The notes: a model not told the origin generated them from the letters alone. Counted from the stretch's first letter, positions 17,463 through 26,030 are shown. The stretch is 64,000 bases of DNA from Undibacterium sp. CCC3.4 (GCF_034347425.1 NZ_CP133779.1:2728001-2792000), one strand, 5' to 3'. Numbers and translations: made by a program.

Positions 17463-17755
17463 ACAAATTTTCTCACAGGGAGGGCTGGTACCTGACCCTG
17501 TTCACAAATGCCCAGTCGATAGTGCCAATAAGCCCAAGAGCGCTCGTTGAACTGGCCGGCCTGTGCGTGTAACAACACGTCGCGCAAGACCGTTTGGTCG
17601 ATTTGCGCGGTGAGTAATTCGACATCGGCGTAGTCGCCGATATTCATTACCTGAGCAATCAGTCGTTCCGGCATCGATGCCGCTTCACTGGCGGACTTCC
17701 ACCAGATATATTTGCTGGCCAAAGCTTGAAGGGTTTGTTTGTTTAAAGCAGACAT
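17459..17755 (-). CDS. Small partner protein upstream of the AbiEii-like gene
   Basis: A 98-residue soluble protein with no family name that I recognise. It starts MSALNKQTLQALASKYIWWK, with conserved-looking PERLIAQVMNIGDYADVELL and SWAYWHYRLGI segments rich in aromatic residues. It is mostly helical, with no signal peptide. The stop overlaps the start of the nucleotidyltransferase gene by 4 bp, so the two are translationally coupled, with the small gene first, as antitoxins usually are. I infer that it controls or neutralises the nucleotidyltransferase, but this is by gene arrangement alone. Confidence 0.7.
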   Translation of the reverse strand: MSALNKQTLQALASKYIWWKSASEAASMPERLIAQVMNIGDYADVELLTAQIDQTVLRDVLLHAQAGQFNERSWAYWHYRLGICEQGQVPALPVRKFV

Positions 17756-17995
17756 ATGAAGTCGTATCCACGGCTATGGTGTCTCGAATTGTTCAATCTT
17801 AGGTCTTCACAAGGAAAATGACAAGCTGATCAGGGTGCATTGGTCTGCCTGAATGCGCATGGGAAGCTGCGCGCGCAGGCGTCGCGCTGCCGGTGAGACT
17901 TGCATTCTTCACAGCAGATACTCTGCTGCTGTGCAAGGCTATCGTTGGCTAGCCCGCTTTTTGCGCTAGACTGGCGGGATTGAATGGAGATTGAC

Positions 17996-19084
17996 ATGAC
18001 ATTGAGCATTGAAGATATTAAAACGGCCTTAGCCACCGTGATCGACCCGAATACCGCACAGGATCTGGTCAGCAGCAAATCGGCTAAAAATATTCGCCTC
18101 GATGGCAGCGATGTCAGCCTCGACGTCGAGCTCGGTTATCCGGCGCGCAGTCAGTTTGATTTGATACGTAAGAGTGTCATCGCCGCCTTGCGTGCCGTGC
18201 CTGGCGTTGGCAATGTGAGTGTGAATGTGAGCTCGAAGATCGTCGCGCATGCGGTGCAGCGCGGGATCAAGTTGATGCCGAATGTGAAAAACATCATTGC
18301 CGTGGCTTCTGGCAAGGGTGGGGTCGGTAAGTCGACCACGGCGGCGAATCTGGCGCTGGCGCTGGCGTCTGAAGGTGCGGCTGTGGGTATTCTCGACGCC
18401 GATATTTACGGGCCGTCGCAGCCGATGATGATGGGTATTTCGGGGCGGCCGGAAACGGTCGATGGTAAAACCATGGAGCCGCTGGAAAACCACGGCTTGC
18501 AGGTGTCGTCGATTGGTTTCATGATCGACCCTGATGAGCCTATGGTGTGGCGCGGCCCTATCGTTACGCAAGCCTTGCAACAATTGCTGGAGCAAACCAA
18601 TTGGCGCGATCTTGATTATTTGATCGTCGATATGCCACCTGGTACAGGCGATGTGCAATTAACCTTGTCGCAAAAAGTACCGGTGACCGGTGCGGTGATC
18701 GTTACCACGCCGCAGGACATCGCCTTGCTCGATGCGCGCAAGGGTTTGAAGATGTTTGAAAAAGTCGGCATTCCTATTCTCGGCATCATTGAAAACATGA
18801 GTACGCACATTTGCTCTCACTGCGGTCATGCCGAAGCGATTTTCGGTGAGGGGGGCGGGCAGAAGATGTGTGCCGATTATGGTGTCGATTTCCTTGGCGC
18901 TCTGCCGTTGACGATGGCGATCCGTGAACAAGCCGATTCCGGTCGACCTACCGTAGTCGCCGATCCGGACGGACCGATCGCTGTGATGTATAAAGAAATC
19001 GCCCGCAAGCTGGCGGTGAAGGTGGCGGAAAAAGCCAAAGACATGACGAGTAAATTCCCTAGTATCACGATTTCGCGTACCTGA
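17996..19084 (+). CDS. apbC: Iron-sulfur cluster carrier protein ApbC/Mrp
   Basis: A 362-residue P-loop ATPase that carries or delivers Fe-S clusters. The N-terminal MIP18-like domain (residues 1-90) begins MTLSIEDIKTALATVIDP. The deviant Walker A GKGGVGKSTTAANLA is near residues 105-119, and DADIYGPSQP follows. A CxxC pair in HICSHCGHAE near residue 271 binds the cluster. ATG 17996 is preferred because GGAGATTGAC stands directly before it; an upstream in-frame ATG at 17984 adds only four residues. The stop overlaps the ribD start by 1 bp, suggesting co-transcription. The many Fe-S proteins of the formate dehydrogenase locus further on would be possible clients, but that is inference. Confidence 0.93.
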   Translation: MTLSIEDIKTALATVIDPNTAQDLVSSKSAKNIRLDGSDVSLDVELGYPARSQFDLIRKSVIAALRAVPGVGNVSVNVSSKIVAHAVQRGIKLMPNVKNIIAVASGKGGVGKSTTAANLALALASEGAAVGILDADIYGPSQPMMMGISGRPETVDGKTMEPLENHGLQVSSIGFMIDPDEPMVWRGPIVTQALQQLLEQTNWRDLDYLIVDMPPGTGDVQLTLSQKVPVTGAVIVTTPQDIALLDARKGLKMFEKVGIPILGIIENMSTHICSHCGHAEAIFGEGGGQKMCADYGVDFLGALPLTMAIREQADSGRPTVVADPDGPIAVMYKEIARKLAVKVAEKAKDMTSKFPSITISRT

Positions 19085-20214
19085 TGAATGCCGCGCTCAG
19101 TTCCGGCAGTGATCGTGATTGGTTGACGCTGGCGTTGGCGCTGGCGCAGCGGGTTGGGATGGATACTGCACCGAACCCCAAGGTGGGTTGTGTGTTGGTA
19201 CGCGATGGGCAGGTGCTGGGCCAGGGTTTCACGCAGCCGCTTGGGCAGGCGCATGCCGAGGTGCAGGCGCTGCGCGCTGCGGTTGCGGCCGGGCATACGC
19301 TGGTCGGGGCGACCGCGTATGTGACGCTGGAGCCGTGCAGTCATTACGGCCGCACGCCGCCGTGTGCGAATGCCTTGATCGAGGCGGGCATCGTGCGTGT
19401 GGTGGCAGCGCTACAAGATGCTAATCCGCAGGTGGCGGGGCAAGGGCGAGCGATGTTGCTGGACGCCGGCGTGGCGTTTGATTGGGCCGATCAGCTCGGC
19501 TTGGCCGATCTGGCGCTGGCTGCGCGTGAGCTCAATATCGGTTTCTTTTGTCGCATGGAGAGTGGTTTGCCATGGGTGCGCATGAAGGTGGCGGCCAGTG
19601 TTGATGGTAAAACCGCGTTACCGAATGGACAAAGCCAGTGGATTACCGGGCCACAGGCACGCCGCGATGGACATTTGTGGCGTGCCCGTGCCGATGTGAT
19701 TTTGACCGGCAGCGGTACGGTGCTGGCCGATGATCCGCAATTGACGGTGCGTGATGCCGGCGCGGTGTGCCAACCATTAAGGGTGGTGCTCGATTCGGCT
19801 TTGCGGGTGCCGCCGACGGCACGCATTTTTGATGAGGGAGCGGTGTTGTTGGTGTGTGCTGCCATTGATGTCGAGCGCAGTGCGGCTTTGCAGGCGCGTG
19901 GTGCCGAGATTCTGTGTTTGCCGGCGGCCGACGGGCGCGTCGATTTGTTGGCGCTGATTGCCGAGCTTGGCCGTCGCCAGATCAATGAAGTGCATGTCGA
20001 AGCCGGGGCGGTATTGAATGGGGCCTTGATTGCGGCCGATTGCGTGGATGAATTATTGCTGTATTTGGCACCGAAATTATTAGGGGCTGGAGCGGGTTTG
20101 TTTCATTTACCCTTGATTGAACATGTCGATGCGGCGCAGCAGTTGGTGTTTCAAGATACTTTGCTGCTTGGTGCCGATGTGCGTTTGCGGGCGCGCTTCA
20201 AACCTGGTGTTTGA
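19084..20214 (+). CDS. ribD: Bifunctional riboflavin biosynthesis deaminase/reductase RibD
   Basis: A 376-residue enzyme for the second and third steps of riboflavin synthesis: deamination, then NADPH-dependent reduction of the pyrimidine intermediate. The N-terminal zinc deaminase has HAEVQAL near residue 56 and PCSHYGRTPPC near 83-93. From residue ~160 the reductase domain begins (WVRMKVAASVDGKTAL, with SQWITGPQARRDGH). Full length for the family. Its start codon overlaps the apbC stop by one base. No other rib gene is in the window. A repeat and mobile element follow 50 bp after the stop. Confidence 0.95.
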   Translation: MNAALSSGSDRDWLTLALALAQRVGMDTAPNPKVGCVLVRDGQVLGQGFTQPLGQAHAEVQALRAAVAAGHTLVGATAYVTLEPCSHYGRTPPCANALIEAGIVRVVAALQDANPQVAGQGRAMLLDAGVAFDWADQLGLADLALAARELNIGFFCRMESGLPWVRMKVAASVDGKTALPNGQSQWITGPQARRDGHLWRARADVILTGSGTVLADDPQLTVRDAGAVCQPLRVVLDSALRVPPTARIFDEGAVLLVCAAIDVERSAALQARGAEILCLPAADGRVDLLALIAELGRRQINEVHVEAGAVLNGALIAADCVDELLLYLAPKLLGAGAGLFHLPLIEHVDAAQQLVFQDTLLLGADVRLRARFKPGV

Positions 20215-20264
20215 ACGCAGAATGACGGGGTGGGCGTATACGGTAATGACGGGTGGGCGTGAAG

Positions 20265-20641
20265 CAACTTAATGGATCGTCGCAAGCGACGATGGAAAAG
20301 ACTCTGGAAGGGGTTTGCATCCCCTCCCATCGGGTCGCTCCTTCGTCGCTCACCGGCCTGAAGAGGCTGTCGCAAAAGGGTTTTTCAGTCTGCATCATTA
20401 CCCCAACCGCCCGTAACGTCGTTCCTGCGCGCTTTTGGCAGGAATCCAGCGGCGTTCGTGGTTAACTGAAAATGCCAGAAGTTGTGGCATTTTCAGTGTA
20501 AAAAACGACACTAGGTTCCCGCCAAAAGCACGCGGGAATGACGAGGTATACGGTGTTTCAGGTGTAAAAAAAGCGTCCATCAGGCTTTTGCGACAGCCTC
20601 TGAAGGCCGGGGTTTCAAACCCTAGTCAGATTTTTGATGAA
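20265..20641. repeat. Copy 1 of a ~140-bp structured repeat, split by a mobile element
   Basis: Without the inserted element the repeat is about 140 bp (20265-20362 plus 20601-20641). It begins CAACTTAATGGATCGTCG and ends CTAGTCAGATTTTTGATGAA. It has several perfect hairpins: ATCGTCGC-aa-GCGACGAT, GGGG-tttgcat-CCCC, CCGGCC-tgaa-GGCCGG and GGGTTT-c-AAACCC. A second copy, also carrying the same element, is at 57675-58050. Function unknown; it lies just after ribD and before the tRNA-Pro terminator. Confidence 0.82.
20363..20600. mobile_element. Copy B of the inverted-repeat element, inserted in a hairpin loop
   Basis: The 238-bp element runs from GAGGCTGTCGCAAAAG to CTTTTGCGACAGCCTC and is flanked by TGAA on both sides (20359-20362, 20601-20604). 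The duplicated TGAA is exactly the loop of the hairpin CCGGCC-tgaa-GGCCGG in the surrounding repeat. The two inner REP-like halves (CGTTCCTGCGCGCTTTTGGC and CCGCCAAAAGCACGCGGGAA) surround the central GAAAATGCCA/TGGCATTTTC inverted repeat. Confidence 0.85.
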
Positions 20642-20679
20642 AAAAGGATCGTTGAAATTTTCAACGATCCTTTTTATTT
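20641..20679. terminator. Bidirectional terminator after tRNA-Pro
   Basis: AAAAAGGATCGTTGAAA and its mirror TTTCAACGATCCTTTTT form a perfect long stem with A-run and T-run on either side. On the minus strand it directly follows the tRNA-Pro genes; on the plus strand it could stop ribD transcripts. Confidence 0.88.
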
Positions 20680-20756
20680 TGGTCGGAGTACAAGGATTCG
20701 AACCTTGGACCCCCTGGTCCCAAACCAGGTGCGCTACCGGACTGCGCCACACTCCG
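20680..20756 (-). tRNA. tRNA-Pro(TGG), copy 2
   Basis: A 77-base cloverleaf on the minus strand. The acceptor stem CGGAGTG pairs with TACTCCG (last pair G-T), then A and an encoded CCA. The anticodon loop TTTGGGA gives anticodon TGG (proline), and the T arm is AAGGTTCGAATCCTT. Identical in sequence to the copy at 20805-20881 and downstream of it in the same transcript. Confidence 0.96.
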
Positions 20757-20804
20757 AAAAACTGTTTTACGACGATGCTGCGTATTTCTTGATTACTTCA
20801 ATTC

Positions 20805-20881
20805 TGGTCGGAGTACAAGGATTCGAACCTTGGACCCCCTGGTCCCAAACCAGGTGCGCTACCGGACTGCGCCACACTCCG
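20805..20881 (-). tRNA. tRNA-Pro(TGG), copy 1
   Basis: Same 77-base sequence as the neighbouring copy, with encoded CCA and anticodon TGG. The two genes are 48 bp apart and probably form one transcript ending at the terminator at 20641-20679. Confidence 0.96.
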
Positions 20882-20915
20882 AAGTCCAACATCTTAGCCT
20901 TGCTGGCCGTGCTTG

Positions 20916-21827
20916 TCAATAGCTTGTGCGCTCGTCTGCTGCCGCGAGGCTGCGTTGGCTATGAAATTGGCGCGCTTGGCCGCTATGTGGGTCGATAAAG
21001 GCGATAGAACTGGCTAAAAGTTGCAGTGGGGTATTAAAATCATCTCCTTTACAGGGCAGGGCGACCGGGTAGAAGCTGTCGTTGACGATGGGCGCGCCGA
21101 GGCTGGCCATGTGCACGCGTAATTGGTGTTTTTTTCCGGTCAACGGTTGTAAGTTGTAGAGGTTGAGTGCGCCGCGCTGTTCGGCGATGTCGATGCGGGT
21201 TTCTGAGTTGGCCAGGCCGGGACTTTCTTGCATGGTGAAAAAGTGGCTGCCTTCGCTCATGTGGCTGCGATGTACCAAGGGAAACAGCGTGGCCGGCAGG
21301 GCTGGTGCCAGCGCCAGATAGGTTTTGCTGATTTGGCGGCGTGCGAACAGTTCTTGGTAGGCGCCGCGGCTGGCGGGATTGAGCGAGAACAGGATGACGC
21401 CGGCGGTTTCGCGGTCGAGGCGATGGATCGGGCTTAAGTGCGGCAGGCCGGTTTGTTTTTTCAGGCGCACCAACAGGGTTTCGTGTAAAAAACGACCACC
21501 CGGGGTGACTGGCAGAAAGTGCGGTTTGTCGACCACCAGCAGGTGCTGGTCTTGGTGCAGTATCTGCGCTTGGAAGGGAATCGGGGTTTCTTGTTCGGTT
21601 TCGCGATAGTAGAAAATACACATTCCACGCCTGGCAGGACTGTCTGCGTGTAAAGGAGTACCATGCTGGTCGCACACTTCATTTTTGAGCAGACGGGCCT
21701 GCCAGGTGGCGAGGCTGACATCCGTAAAACGTTGGCATAAAAAGTCGAGTAAGCGACCGGCGGCGCCTTCCGGCAGCCACAAGTAGCTGGCGGCGATACC
21801 ATCGCGCAGAGGGAGCGGGCTGTCCAT
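20916..21827 (-). CDS. RluA-family pseudouridine synthase
   Basis: A 303-residue RNA modification enzyme that turns uridine into pseudouridine. The catalytic motif HRLDRETAGVILFSLN is near residues 134-149, with the aspartate in RLD. SKTYLALAPA and GKKHQLRVHMASLGAPI, also standard for the family, follow. The N-terminal ~80 residues (AAGRLLDFLCQRFTDVSLAT) resemble a short S4-like leader. It belongs to the RluA/RluC/TruC group, but the target RNA cannot be decided. It is divergent from the DUF3305 gene; the two tRNA-Pro genes follow downstream in the same direction. Confidence 0.88.
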   Translation of the reverse strand: MDSPLPLRDGIAASYLWLPEGAAGRLLDFLCQRFTDVSLATWQARLLKNEVCDQHGTPLHADSPARRGMCIFYYRETEQETPIPFQAQILHQDQHLLVVDKPHFLPVTPGGRFLHETLLVRLKKQTGLPHLSPIHRLDRETAGVILFSLNPASRGAYQELFARRQISKTYLALAPALPATLFPLVHRSHMSEGSHFFTMQESPGLANSETRIDIAEQRGALNLYNLQPLTGKKHQLRVHMASLGAPIVNDSFYPVALPCKGDDFNTPLQLLASSIAFIDPHSGQARQFHSQRSLAAADERTSY

Positions 21828-21888
21828 AAGGTGCTTGGGTGCTTGGGTGCGAGTGAAATGGTGGAATCAAAATTGGACAGATATTAAC

Positions 21889-22431
21889 ATGATGGAAAAA
21901 CATAGCGTTCTCCCATTCACGCTGGCGGTGCTGATGCAGCGCGTAGCCTTGAATAATCGCTGGCAAGCTTACCGTTGGAAGCCGCTGGAAATTTTAGCCG
22001 ATGCGCAGCCCGGTGGTGCGCGTGTACTGATTGCCGGTGAGGCCGAGCAGCGTTGGTTGTTTCCTGGCTTTGCCGTGCATTTACATGCCGATGAAACGCC
22101 CGGTTACTTTTTGAATCTGAGTTCGGCCACGCCGTGTTGGTTTGTGATGTGGCGCTTGGAAGAGATGGATGGGCAAGAAGTGGCGGTGCCGAAATCGCTG
22201 ACGCTGTCTTACGATGAGGCGGCGCGTCAGGTCGATGGCGGTGAACAGGTTGATACTTTGCCGCTGGCCGATGAGGTGGCGGCATGGTTGGCCGAGTATA
22301 CCCAGCAGCATTTTCAGTACGAGGGTAAAAAGAAGCGCAAACGTCCGTCTTTCGAGGGCGGTGAGGCGGTGCAGAAAATGGCCCAGGCCGAGACTGCTGT
22401 GGTGTTACCAATCACGCAGGGCCAGCGCTAA
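21889..22431 (+). CDS. DUF3305 protein, formate dehydrogenase accessory
   Basis: A 180-residue protein of the DUF3305 family, which is found with formate dehydrogenase genes. It starts MMEKHSVLPFTLAVLMQRVA and has the usual NNRWQAYRWKPLEI and FAVHLHADETPGYFLNLSS blocks. The tail is Lys/Arg-rich (GKKKRKRPSF). ATG 21889 or 21892 is chosen; a longer frame reaches back to 21835 but would begin in the divergent promoter region. The next gene (DUF3306) starts 1 bp after its stop. The role is unknown; it probably helps assemble or mature the enzyme. First gene of the formate dehydrogenase locus. Confidence 0.85.
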   Translation: MMEKHSVLPFTLAVLMQRVALNNRWQAYRWKPLEILADAQPGGARVLIAGEAEQRWLFPGFAVHLHADETPGYFLNLSSATPCWFVMWRLEEMDGQEVAVPKSLTLSYDEAARQVDGGEQVDTLPLADEVAAWLAEYTQQHFQYEGKKKRKRPSFEGGEAVQKMAQAETAVVLPITQGQR

Positions 22432-22432
22432 G

Positions 22433-23044
22433 ATGGCCGCCGACGAATTTTTCCGCCGCTGGGCCAAGCCGGCATCGCCGCCGATTGAGCCTGTTACCGC
22501 TGCGGTCGTGCTGCCAACAGAGGCAGTCGCGAGTGCGCCGCCCGGTCATGTCGAGCTGGAACAATTACAACATGAATCGGATTTTTCGCGTTTCATGGCA
22601 GCCGATGTGGAGCCTGATGTGCGCCGCTTGGCGATGAAAAAGTTATTTACCAATCCACATTTCAATATGATGGATGGGCTCGATATTTATATTGGCGATT
22701 ACAGCCAGCCCGATCCGCTGCCGGCCGGTATGCTGGAGTCTTTGCTGCATGCGCAGACTTTGCTTAATCCGCTCGCGCATTTGCAGGCCGGGGTGATGCG
22801 CATGGTGGCGTCACCCGTTGCTGATGTCGGCGCTGTCGCCGATGCGAGCGAGGGGATGGCGATACCGGCACCCTTGCTTGATGCGCCAGAACCTGCAGCG
22901 TCGCCACTCGATATCGTCGACAGTAAGCTTGCTGTCAACGAAGCAGCGTATGCTGCTGAGACCAGTGTACCATCCGAACCCTCTTCCCAGCCAACCGCGA
23001 GGCCTGCCCTGAATGAATCCGCAGATAAAAATTTGCAGTTGTAA
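22433..23044 (+). CDS. DUF3306 protein, formate dehydrogenase accessory
   Basis: A 203-residue DUF3306 protein. It begins MAADEFFRRWAKPASPP; the family core is ESDFSRFMAADVEPDVRRLA, continuing MKKLFTNPHFNMMDGLDIYI and GDYSQPDPLP at residues ~55-100. The second half is Ala/Pro/Ser-rich and likely disordered. ATG 22433 fits the family and directly follows the DUF3305 stop; earlier in-frame starts overlap DUF3305. Its end overlaps the next gene by 32 bp, so the three genes are tightly coupled. Exact role unknown. Confidence 0.85.
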   Translation: MAADEFFRRWAKPASPPIEPVTAAVVLPTEAVASAPPGHVELEQLQHESDFSRFMAADVEPDVRRLAMKKLFTNPHFNMMDGLDIYIGDYSQPDPLPAGMLESLLHAQTLLNPLAHLQAGVMRMVASPVADVGAVADASEGMAIPAPLLDAPEPAASPLDIVDSKLAVNEAAYAAETSVPSEPSSQPTARPALNESADKNLQL

Positions 23045-25085
23045 TAATACCTTGCCGCTCAATGCCGCCGCTGCCGCCAAGTTGGCAGCAGCGACTGGTG
23101 CCAGCCGTATCGACGTCAGTGAGCGCTTATGTCGGCGCGATGTCGGTAGTTTTCTTACTGTCTTGCAGGGCGTCGATGAGGTGATTGTCGCATGCACCCA
23201 GGAGCGTTCGCTGTTCAGCGAGTTGGCCGGCGCGAGTGTGGCACCGCTGAAGTTTGTCAATTTGCGGGAAGCGGCCGGCTGGTCGTCTGAGTCTGCCGCC
23301 AGTTTGCCGAAGATGGCGGCCTTGCTGGCTGCGGCCGCCTTGCCGGCACCAGAGCCGGTGGCGACGGTGAATTATCAATCGGCTGGAAATTGTCTGATCA
23401 TCGGCAGTGCCGACGTCGCCTTGCCATGGGCGCGGCGCTTGGCGGCGCAGCTTGATGTGAATGTTTTGCTCACCAGTGGCGGTGCCGCTGGCGAGCGTTT
23501 GAGTGAGCGCGTCTTTCCCGTGTGGTCGGGCCGTGCGGTAACGCTTACCGGTTATCTTGGTCAGTTTGAGGTGCGTTGGGAACAAGAGAATCCTATCGAT
23601 TTGGAAGCCTGCACGCGTTGCAATGCCTGTATCGATGTCTGCCCTGAAAATGCGATCGATTTCCGTTATCAAATCGATGCCGATAAATGTGGCGCGCATC
23701 GTGATTGTGTCAAGGCTTGCGGCTTGGTTGGGGCGATCGATTTTTCACGAGTTGCGATTGCGCGCGATCTGCGTTGTGATTTGGTATTCGATTTGTCGCG
23801 CACGCCGCTGCTGCGCATGAGCGATACGCCGCAGGGTTATTTTGCGCCCGGTACCGATGTGCTGGCGCAGTTTGATGCGGCATTGAAGATGACGCAAATG
23901 GTCGGTGAATTTGAAAAGCCGAAATTTTTCAGTTATAAAGAAAAGCTGTGTGCGCACAGCCGCAGCGCCAAGAGCGGCTGCAATGCTTGTATCGAGGTGT
24001 GTTCGACCGCGGCGATTTCCAGCAAAGGCGATAAAATTTCGGTGAATCCGAATTTATGTGCCGGTTGTGGTGCCTGCAGTACCGTCTGCCCGACCGGTGC
24101 GCTCAGTTATGCTTACATGCGCGCGCCCGATACCGGCTTGCATCTGAAAACGATGTTGGCGGCGTATCACAAGGCCGGCGGTGTCGCACCGGCATTGTTA
24201 TTCCATAGCCAAGCAGCGGGTGCCGATCTGTTGCGTGTCACCGGACAGAATACGCATGTCGGCGGCCGCGGTTTGCCGGCGCGGGTGATTCCGTTTGCCT
24301 TACACCATACGGCAGCGCTTGGCCTCGATGTTTGGTTGACGGCGGTCTGTTACGGTGCCACCAGCATCGCGCTGTTGTTGACCGATGAGGAAGCGCCGGA
24401 ATACCGCGCCGCGCTGACGCAGCAGATGCAACTGGCGCAAAGTCTGTTGGAGGGCTTCGGCTATGCCGGAGTGCATTTGCATCTGCTGACGCCAAGCTCG
24501 GCCGTGGCGCTGGAGGCGGCTTTGCATGCGCTGCCGACGGCGCAGGTGCCGGCCGTGCCGGCGCTGTTTAATGTTGCGCAGGATAAGCGTGTCAGCCTCG
24601 ATTTTGTCTTCGATCATTTGCAAAAGCATGCGCCGCAGACCTTGCCGAGCGCGATCGCTCTGCCGGCCGGTGCGCCGTTCGGCAGCGTGGAAATACAGCA
24701 GCAAGCCTGTACCTTGTGTATGGCATGTGTCGGTGCTTGTCCGAGTACCGCGCTGATGGATAATTCGGGCACGCCGCAGTTACGTTTCATTGAACGCAAT
24801 TGTGTGCAATGCGGTTTGTGTGTGGAAACTTGCCCGGAGCAGGCTTTGTCTTTGAGTCCGCGTTTGTTGTTGGGGCCGGAGGCCAAGCAGATGCGCGTGC
24901 TGAACGAAGCGGCACCGTATCATTGCATACGCTGCAGCAAACCATTCGCAACGGCGATGGTGATCGAAAATATGTTGAAAAAACTAGGTACACACAGCGC
25001 CTTCGCAGGACATCTGGAACGGCTGCGCATGTGTTCCGATTGTCGCGTCGTCGATATGATGCGTAGCTCAGAAATGAATCCATGA
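23013..25085 (+). CDS. Multi-cluster 4Fe-4S ferredoxin-like protein of the formate dehydrogenase locus
   Basis: A 690-residue protein with several 4Fe-4S motifs: CTRCNACIDVCPENA near residue 200, CNACIEVCS near 322, CAGCGACSTVCPTGA near 349, CTLCMACVGACPSTA near 565 and CVQCGLCVETCPEQA near 596. The N-terminus (KICSCNNTLPL) and a region after it resemble proteins with a CoB-CoM reductase HdrA/MvhD-like cysteine pattern. Near the C-terminus is CIRCSKPF and a further Cys pair (CSDCR). No signal peptide, so it is cytosolic. It probably passes electrons or helps load clusters or cofactor during enzyme maturation. The start overlaps DUF3306 and the stop overlaps torD by 4 bp. Confidence 0.85.
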   Translation: MNPQIKICSCNNTLPLNAAAAAKLAAATGASRIDVSERLCRRDVGSFLTVLQGVDEVIVACTQERSLFSELAGASVAPLKFVNLREAAGWSSESAASLPKMAALLAAAALPAPEPVATVNYQSAGNCLIIGSADVALPWARRLAAQLDVNVLLTSGGAAGERLSERVFPVWSGRAVTLTGYLGQFEVRWEQENPIDLEACTRCNACIDVCPENAIDFRYQIDADKCGAHRDCVKACGLVGAIDFSRVAIARDLRCDLVFDLSRTPLLRMSDTPQGYFAPGTDVLAQFDAALKMTQMVGEFEKPKFFSYKEKLCAHSRSAKSGCNACIEVCSTAAISSKGDKISVNPNLCAGCGACSTVCPTGALSYAYMRAPDTGLHLKTMLAAYHKAGGVAPALLFHSQAAGADLLRVTGQNTHVGGRGLPARVIPFALHHTAALGLDVWLTAVCYGATSIALLLTDEEAPEYRAALTQQMQLAQSLLEGFGYAGVHLHLLTPSSAVALEAALHALPTAQVPAVPALFNVAQDKRVSLDFVFDHLQKHAPQTLPSAIALPAGAPFGSVEIQQQACTLCMACVGACPSTALMDNSGTPQLRFIERNCVQCGLCVETCPEQALSLSPRLLLGPEAKQMRVLNEAAPYHCIRCSKPFATAMVIENMLKKLGTHSAFAGHLERLRMCSDCRVVDMMRSSEMNP

Positions 25086-25702
25086 TGATGAATGAACAGC
25101 GGCTCAGTTTTGTCAGTCCCGAGGCTGGAGTGGAAGCGGCTCGCGCCGATATGTACGGTTTGTTGGCCAACTTGTTTTATGCGCCGCCTGATGCCGAACT
25201 ACTGGCGCGGATCGTCGCGGTGCAAGCCGATCCGGCCGGTGGTGTGCTCGACAGCGCCTGGTTGCAGTTGGCCGCAGCGGCGGCGCAGAGTGATGCGGTC
25301 GCGCTGGCTGCTGAATATGAACAATTGTTCATTGGCACTGGAAAACCGGAAATTTTGTTGTATGGTTCATATTATCTGAGTGGATTTTTGATGGAAAAGC
25401 CGCTGGCCGCTTTGCGTACCGATTTGCACGCACTCGGGCTGGAACGTGATGCACAGATGCCGGAAACGGAAGATCACCTGGCTTATCTGTGTGAGGTGAT
25501 GCGCTATTTGATTACGTCCGAGGATGCGACGCATTCGGCTTTGGCGATGCAGCGAGGTTTTTACGCTACGCATTTGCAGTTGTGGACTGCGCGTTTGTGC
25601 AGTGCAATCAGTGAGCATCCGCGCGCGCAGTTTTATGCGGCTGTCGCGGCCTTGGCGGCGGCATTTTTTGATGTCGAAACTTTATCGTTCGATATGGAGT
25701 GA
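25082..25702 (+). CDS. TorD/DmsD-family chaperone
   Basis: A 206-residue all-helical chaperone for molybdoenzymes exported by the Tat pathway. Typical marks: RADMYGLLANLFYAPPDAEL near the start, EYEQLFIGTGKPEILLYGSY in the middle and the acidic PETEDHLAYLCEVMRYLI. It should hold the Tat signal of the alpha subunit until the molybdenum cofactor is inserted. It overlaps the ferredoxin gene by 4 bp (ATGA) and is the last gene before the 328-bp regulatory gap and the structural genes. Confidence 0.88.
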   Translation: MMMNEQRLSFVSPEAGVEAARADMYGLLANLFYAPPDAELLARIVAVQADPAGGVLDSAWLQLAAAAAQSDAVALAAEYEQLFIGTGKPEILLYGSYYLSGFLMEKPLAALRTDLHALGLERDAQMPETEDHLAYLCEVMRYLITSEDATHSALAMQRGFYATHLQLWTARLCSAISEHPRAQFYAAVAALAAAFFDVETLSFDME

Positions 25703-25825
25703 GTGGGTGTTAATCATTTTCATACCGTTGATGAAAATAATTCATTCTGACATTGTAAAATTGTATGAATTCGAGAACTTTGCTGTACCAAGTGCACGCC
25801 TTAGCGGAGTAGACTGAGAACAGTA

Positions 25826-25839
25826 TTGATATGGATCAA
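25826..25839. promoter_or_regulatory. FNR/Anr-type site upstream of the formate dehydrogenase structural genes
   Basis: TTGATATGGATCAA is a perfect match to the FNR consensus TTGAT-N4-ATCAA. It is 192 bp before the Tat peptide gene and in the gap after torD. It suggests induction under oxygen limitation. No start site was mapped. Confidence 0.7.
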
Positions 25840-25893
25840 ATCAGCAAAATGTAGTTAAAAAAAATAACAGCTTATTTCAAGCAGTACGAGACA

Positions 25894-25967
25894 CTTGCGC
25901 AAGATACCTGGCCCCGCTGGCGGGGCAGCTTCTTGCGAAATCAAACACAATCGCCTGTGTTTGATTT
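25894..25967 (+). promoter_or_regulatory. Strongly structured leader before the structural genes
   Basis: Nested perfect stems: CGCAAGA (25898-25904) pairs with TCTTGCG (25931-25937) around the GC hairpin GCCCCGC/GCGGGGC. Right after comes a 12-bp perfect stem AAATCAAACACA / TGTGTTTGATTT (25938-25967). No T-run follows, so these do not look like plain terminators. They may be a structured 5' leader, a processing site or a repeat. I recognise no known riboswitch class. Confidence 0.5.
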
Positions 25968-26030
25968 CTGCGGCCGCCAAGCGACCGCCTTTCTTTGCTT
26001 CTCGTTTGACCGGCGACATCGGAGTTGCAT

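Noticed and set aside
17830..18078. Minus-strand frame with a Cys-rich end (ICCEECKSHRQRDAC)
   Set aside because: Half of it is antisense to the apbC start and the rest has no start codon with a binding site; I could not support it as a gene.
20916..20960. tRNA-Pro pair as integration site of a genomic island
   Set aside because: Both copies are complete, have the same direction, and no integrase or partial tRNA copy was found around them.
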